This document shows positions 62,894 through 64,000 of a stretch of DNA of 64,000 nt, one piece after another (position 1 is the first letter of the stretch; every line of letters begins with the position of its first letter). A program made the position numbers and the translations under genes. Under the pieces are notes generated by a model. It had not been told where the DNA came from. It did no database searches and saw nothing but the letters and a program-made list of their open reading frames with translations. The DNA is from Marinirhabdus sp963799365. GTDB taxonomy: Bacteria > Bacteroidota > Bacteroidia > Flavobacteriales > Flavobacteriaceae. Location of the stretch: positions 1 through 64,000 of the forward strand of contig CAWCWV010000007.1 in NCBI GenBank assembly GCA_963799365.1. Direction: 5' to 3'.

Positions 62894-63826
62894 ATGAAAA
62901 CATTTTCTATCGCAATCCATGGCGGAGCAGGAACTCTTCTAAAAGGACAAATGACTAGTGAAAAGGAAGCGGCTTACAAAAATGCGCTGCAAGCAGCGTT
63001 AGATACCGGATATTCAATTTTGGAACAGAAAGGAACTTCGTTGGATGCGGTGGAAGCTGCTGTAAAAATACTAGAAGATTCACCGCTATTTAACGCAGGA
63101 AAAGGAAGTGTGTTTACTGCTGAAGGCACCCACGAAATGGATGCTGCCATTATGGAAGGAAAGGAATTGAAAGCAGGAGCCGTTTCTTTAATTACTGGCA
63201 TTAAAAATCCAGTGAGTTTGGCTCGTGATGTTATGGAAAAGAGCGAGCACGTATTCCTGGCAGGAGCGGGAGCCATGGAATTTGCAAAAGAAAACCATCA
63301 CAATATCGTACCTTCTAATTATTTCTATGATGAATTACGCTACCAACAATGGCAGAATTTAAAGGGGAGTGATGCATTTCAGTTAGACCATTCAGTAAAG
63401 AAAGACGCTAAGTTTGGAACCGTAGGTGCAGTGGCTTGTGATGCTTTTGGAACGATCGCGGCAGCAACCTCAACAGGAGGAATGACTAATAAAAAATGGG
63501 GGCGTGTAGGGGACAGCCCTATGATTGGTGCTGGAAATTATGCCAACAATAGCACCTGTGCTGTTAGTTGTACAGGAAGTGGAGAATTTTTTATAAGAGG
63601 CGTAGTAGCATATGATGTTTCTTGTTTAATGGAATATAAAGGCATGTCGCTTTCTGAAGCAGCTTCAGAAGTAATTCAGCATAGAGTTTTAAAACTAGGG
63701 GGTGATGGGGGTTTAATTGCTGTAGATGCTCAAGGAAATATTGCCATGCCATTTAATACGGAAGGGATGTATCGTGCATTTAAAAAATCTACAGGAGCAA
63801 CAAAAATTTCAATTTATAAAGAGTAA
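62894..63826 (+). CDS. Isoaspartyl peptidase / L-asparaginase (Ntn hydrolase)
   Basis: Cleaves isoaspartyl dipeptides and asparagine. The protein (310 residues from ATG 62894) has IAIHGGAGTLLKGQ at the start, LDAVEAAVKILEDSPLFNAG, GSVFTAEGTHEMDAAIMEG, and the autocleavage site GTVGAVACDAFG whose Thr becomes the N-terminal nucleophile, followed by AAATSTGGMTNKKWGRVGDS and GAGNYANNSTCAVSCTGSGE. No signal peptide, so probably cytoplasmic. The longer upstream frame starts with TTG at 62825 and is not needed. Confidence 0.93.
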   Translation: MKTFSIAIHGGAGTLLKGQMTSEKEAAYKNALQAALDTGYSILEQKGTSLDAVEAAVKILEDSPLFNAGKGSVFTAEGTHEMDAAIMEGKELKAGAVSLITGIKNPVSLARDVMEKSEHVFLAGAGAMEFAKENHHNIVPSNYFYDELRYQQWQNLKGSDAFQLDHSVKKDAKFGTVGAVACDAFGTIAAATSTGGMTNKKWGRVGDSPMIGAGNYANNSTCAVSCTGSGEFFIRGVVAYDVSCLMEYKGMSLSEAASEVIQHRVLKLGGDGGLIAVDAQGNIAMPFNTEGMYRAFKKSTGATKISIYKE

Positions 63827-63846
63827 TGAGCCGGCCCTTCGATACA

Positions 63847-63890
63847 ATTCAAACAAGTAGAGCGCCAATAGGCGCTCTACTTGTTTGAAT
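63847..63890. terminator. Long perfect hairpin after the asparaginase gene
   Basis: Perfect 20-bp arms (63847-63866 and 63871-63890) around an AATA loop, core AGTAGAGCGCC / GGCGCTCTACT. No T-run follows directly. Confidence 0.7.
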
Positions 63891-64000
63891 CACTCAGGAA
63901 CCTTTGCTTCGGCTTTAAATTTTAAACTTCAAAATTTAATCAGCCATTAAAATCAAAGGTAGCTGAGTGATTTTTTATAAAATGCACAGCATTTTATAAA
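63888..64000. repeat. Two further hairpins at the window end
   Basis: A 19-nt arm at 63888-63906 pairs with 63953-63971 in 17 positions and is followed by a T-run. A perfect 12-bp inverted repeat TTTATAAAATGC / GCATTTTATAAA around ACA occupies 63974-64000. No gene is visible here. Confidence 0.6.

Overview
The window reads as chromosomal DNA of a marine-type Flavobacteriaceae bacterium (Bacteroidota). Evidence: the TTG / TAnnTTTG promoters (clean cases upstream of rplM, asnS and mfd), the absence of strong Shine-Dalgarno sites, GLPGLI-family genes, type IX secretion C-terminal tails, an ExbB/ExbD/ExbD operon, a two-domain pyruvate carboxylase, and characteristic dispersed palindromes. The PET-hydrolase-like esterase at 58.6-59.7 kb resembles those described from Aequorivita and Kaistella; placing the strain near Aequorivita is inference.

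Region 1 (1-13.4 kb) is AT-rich accessory DNA in decay. It holds a disrupted membrane-anchored protein, a small XRE regulator, a frameshifted ECF sigma factor, remnants of a mobilisable element, and a grasp-with-spasm RiPP locus on the minus strand. In the RiPP locus the precursor peptide (10787-10978) and ATP-grasp maturase (9740-10729) are intact. The SPASM maturase carries one frameshift, and the C39-peptidase ABC exporter and HlyD-type fusion protein are wrecked by many small indels. A 54-aa reading frame fits exactly between the ATP-grasp and SPASM genes. A DUF6624 lipoprotein gene, a phosphatase remnant and a five-unit 118-bp tandem repeat close the region.

Region 2 (13.8-25.7 kb) is ordinary chromosome: exbB, a small membrane gene, two exbD genes and a porin-like gene; rpoN with a membrane-protein gene; an unrecognised 696-aa two-repeat protein; asnS; and an RND/MMPL transporter.

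Region 3 (26.0-33.5 kb, minus strand) is a GLPGLI cluster: five GLPGLI paralogues, two small secreted cysteine-containing proteins and one large outer-membrane receptor-like barrel. Twice the layout is ECF-type promoter, small secreted protein, perfect hairpin 7-9 nt before the ATG, GLPGLI gene. The same hairpin placement separates the RiPP precursor from its ATP-grasp enzyme 18 kb away. This shared expression module is the most unusual feature of the window.

Region 4 (33.6-64 kb) is mostly housekeeping: a DUF5686-type barrel, frr, pyrH, tsf, rpsB, rpsI, rplM, pyc, a kinase-like hypothetical, a DUF5916/CBM9 protein, ldcA, yraN, an XRE membrane regulator, mfd, a flavin disulfide oxidoreductase, an aminotransferase with a TspO-like gene, a secreted PETase-like esterase, polA and an isoaspartyl peptidase. 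Palindromic repeats of intergenic type occur between genes and, in two cases (polA and mfd), inside coding sequence in frame.
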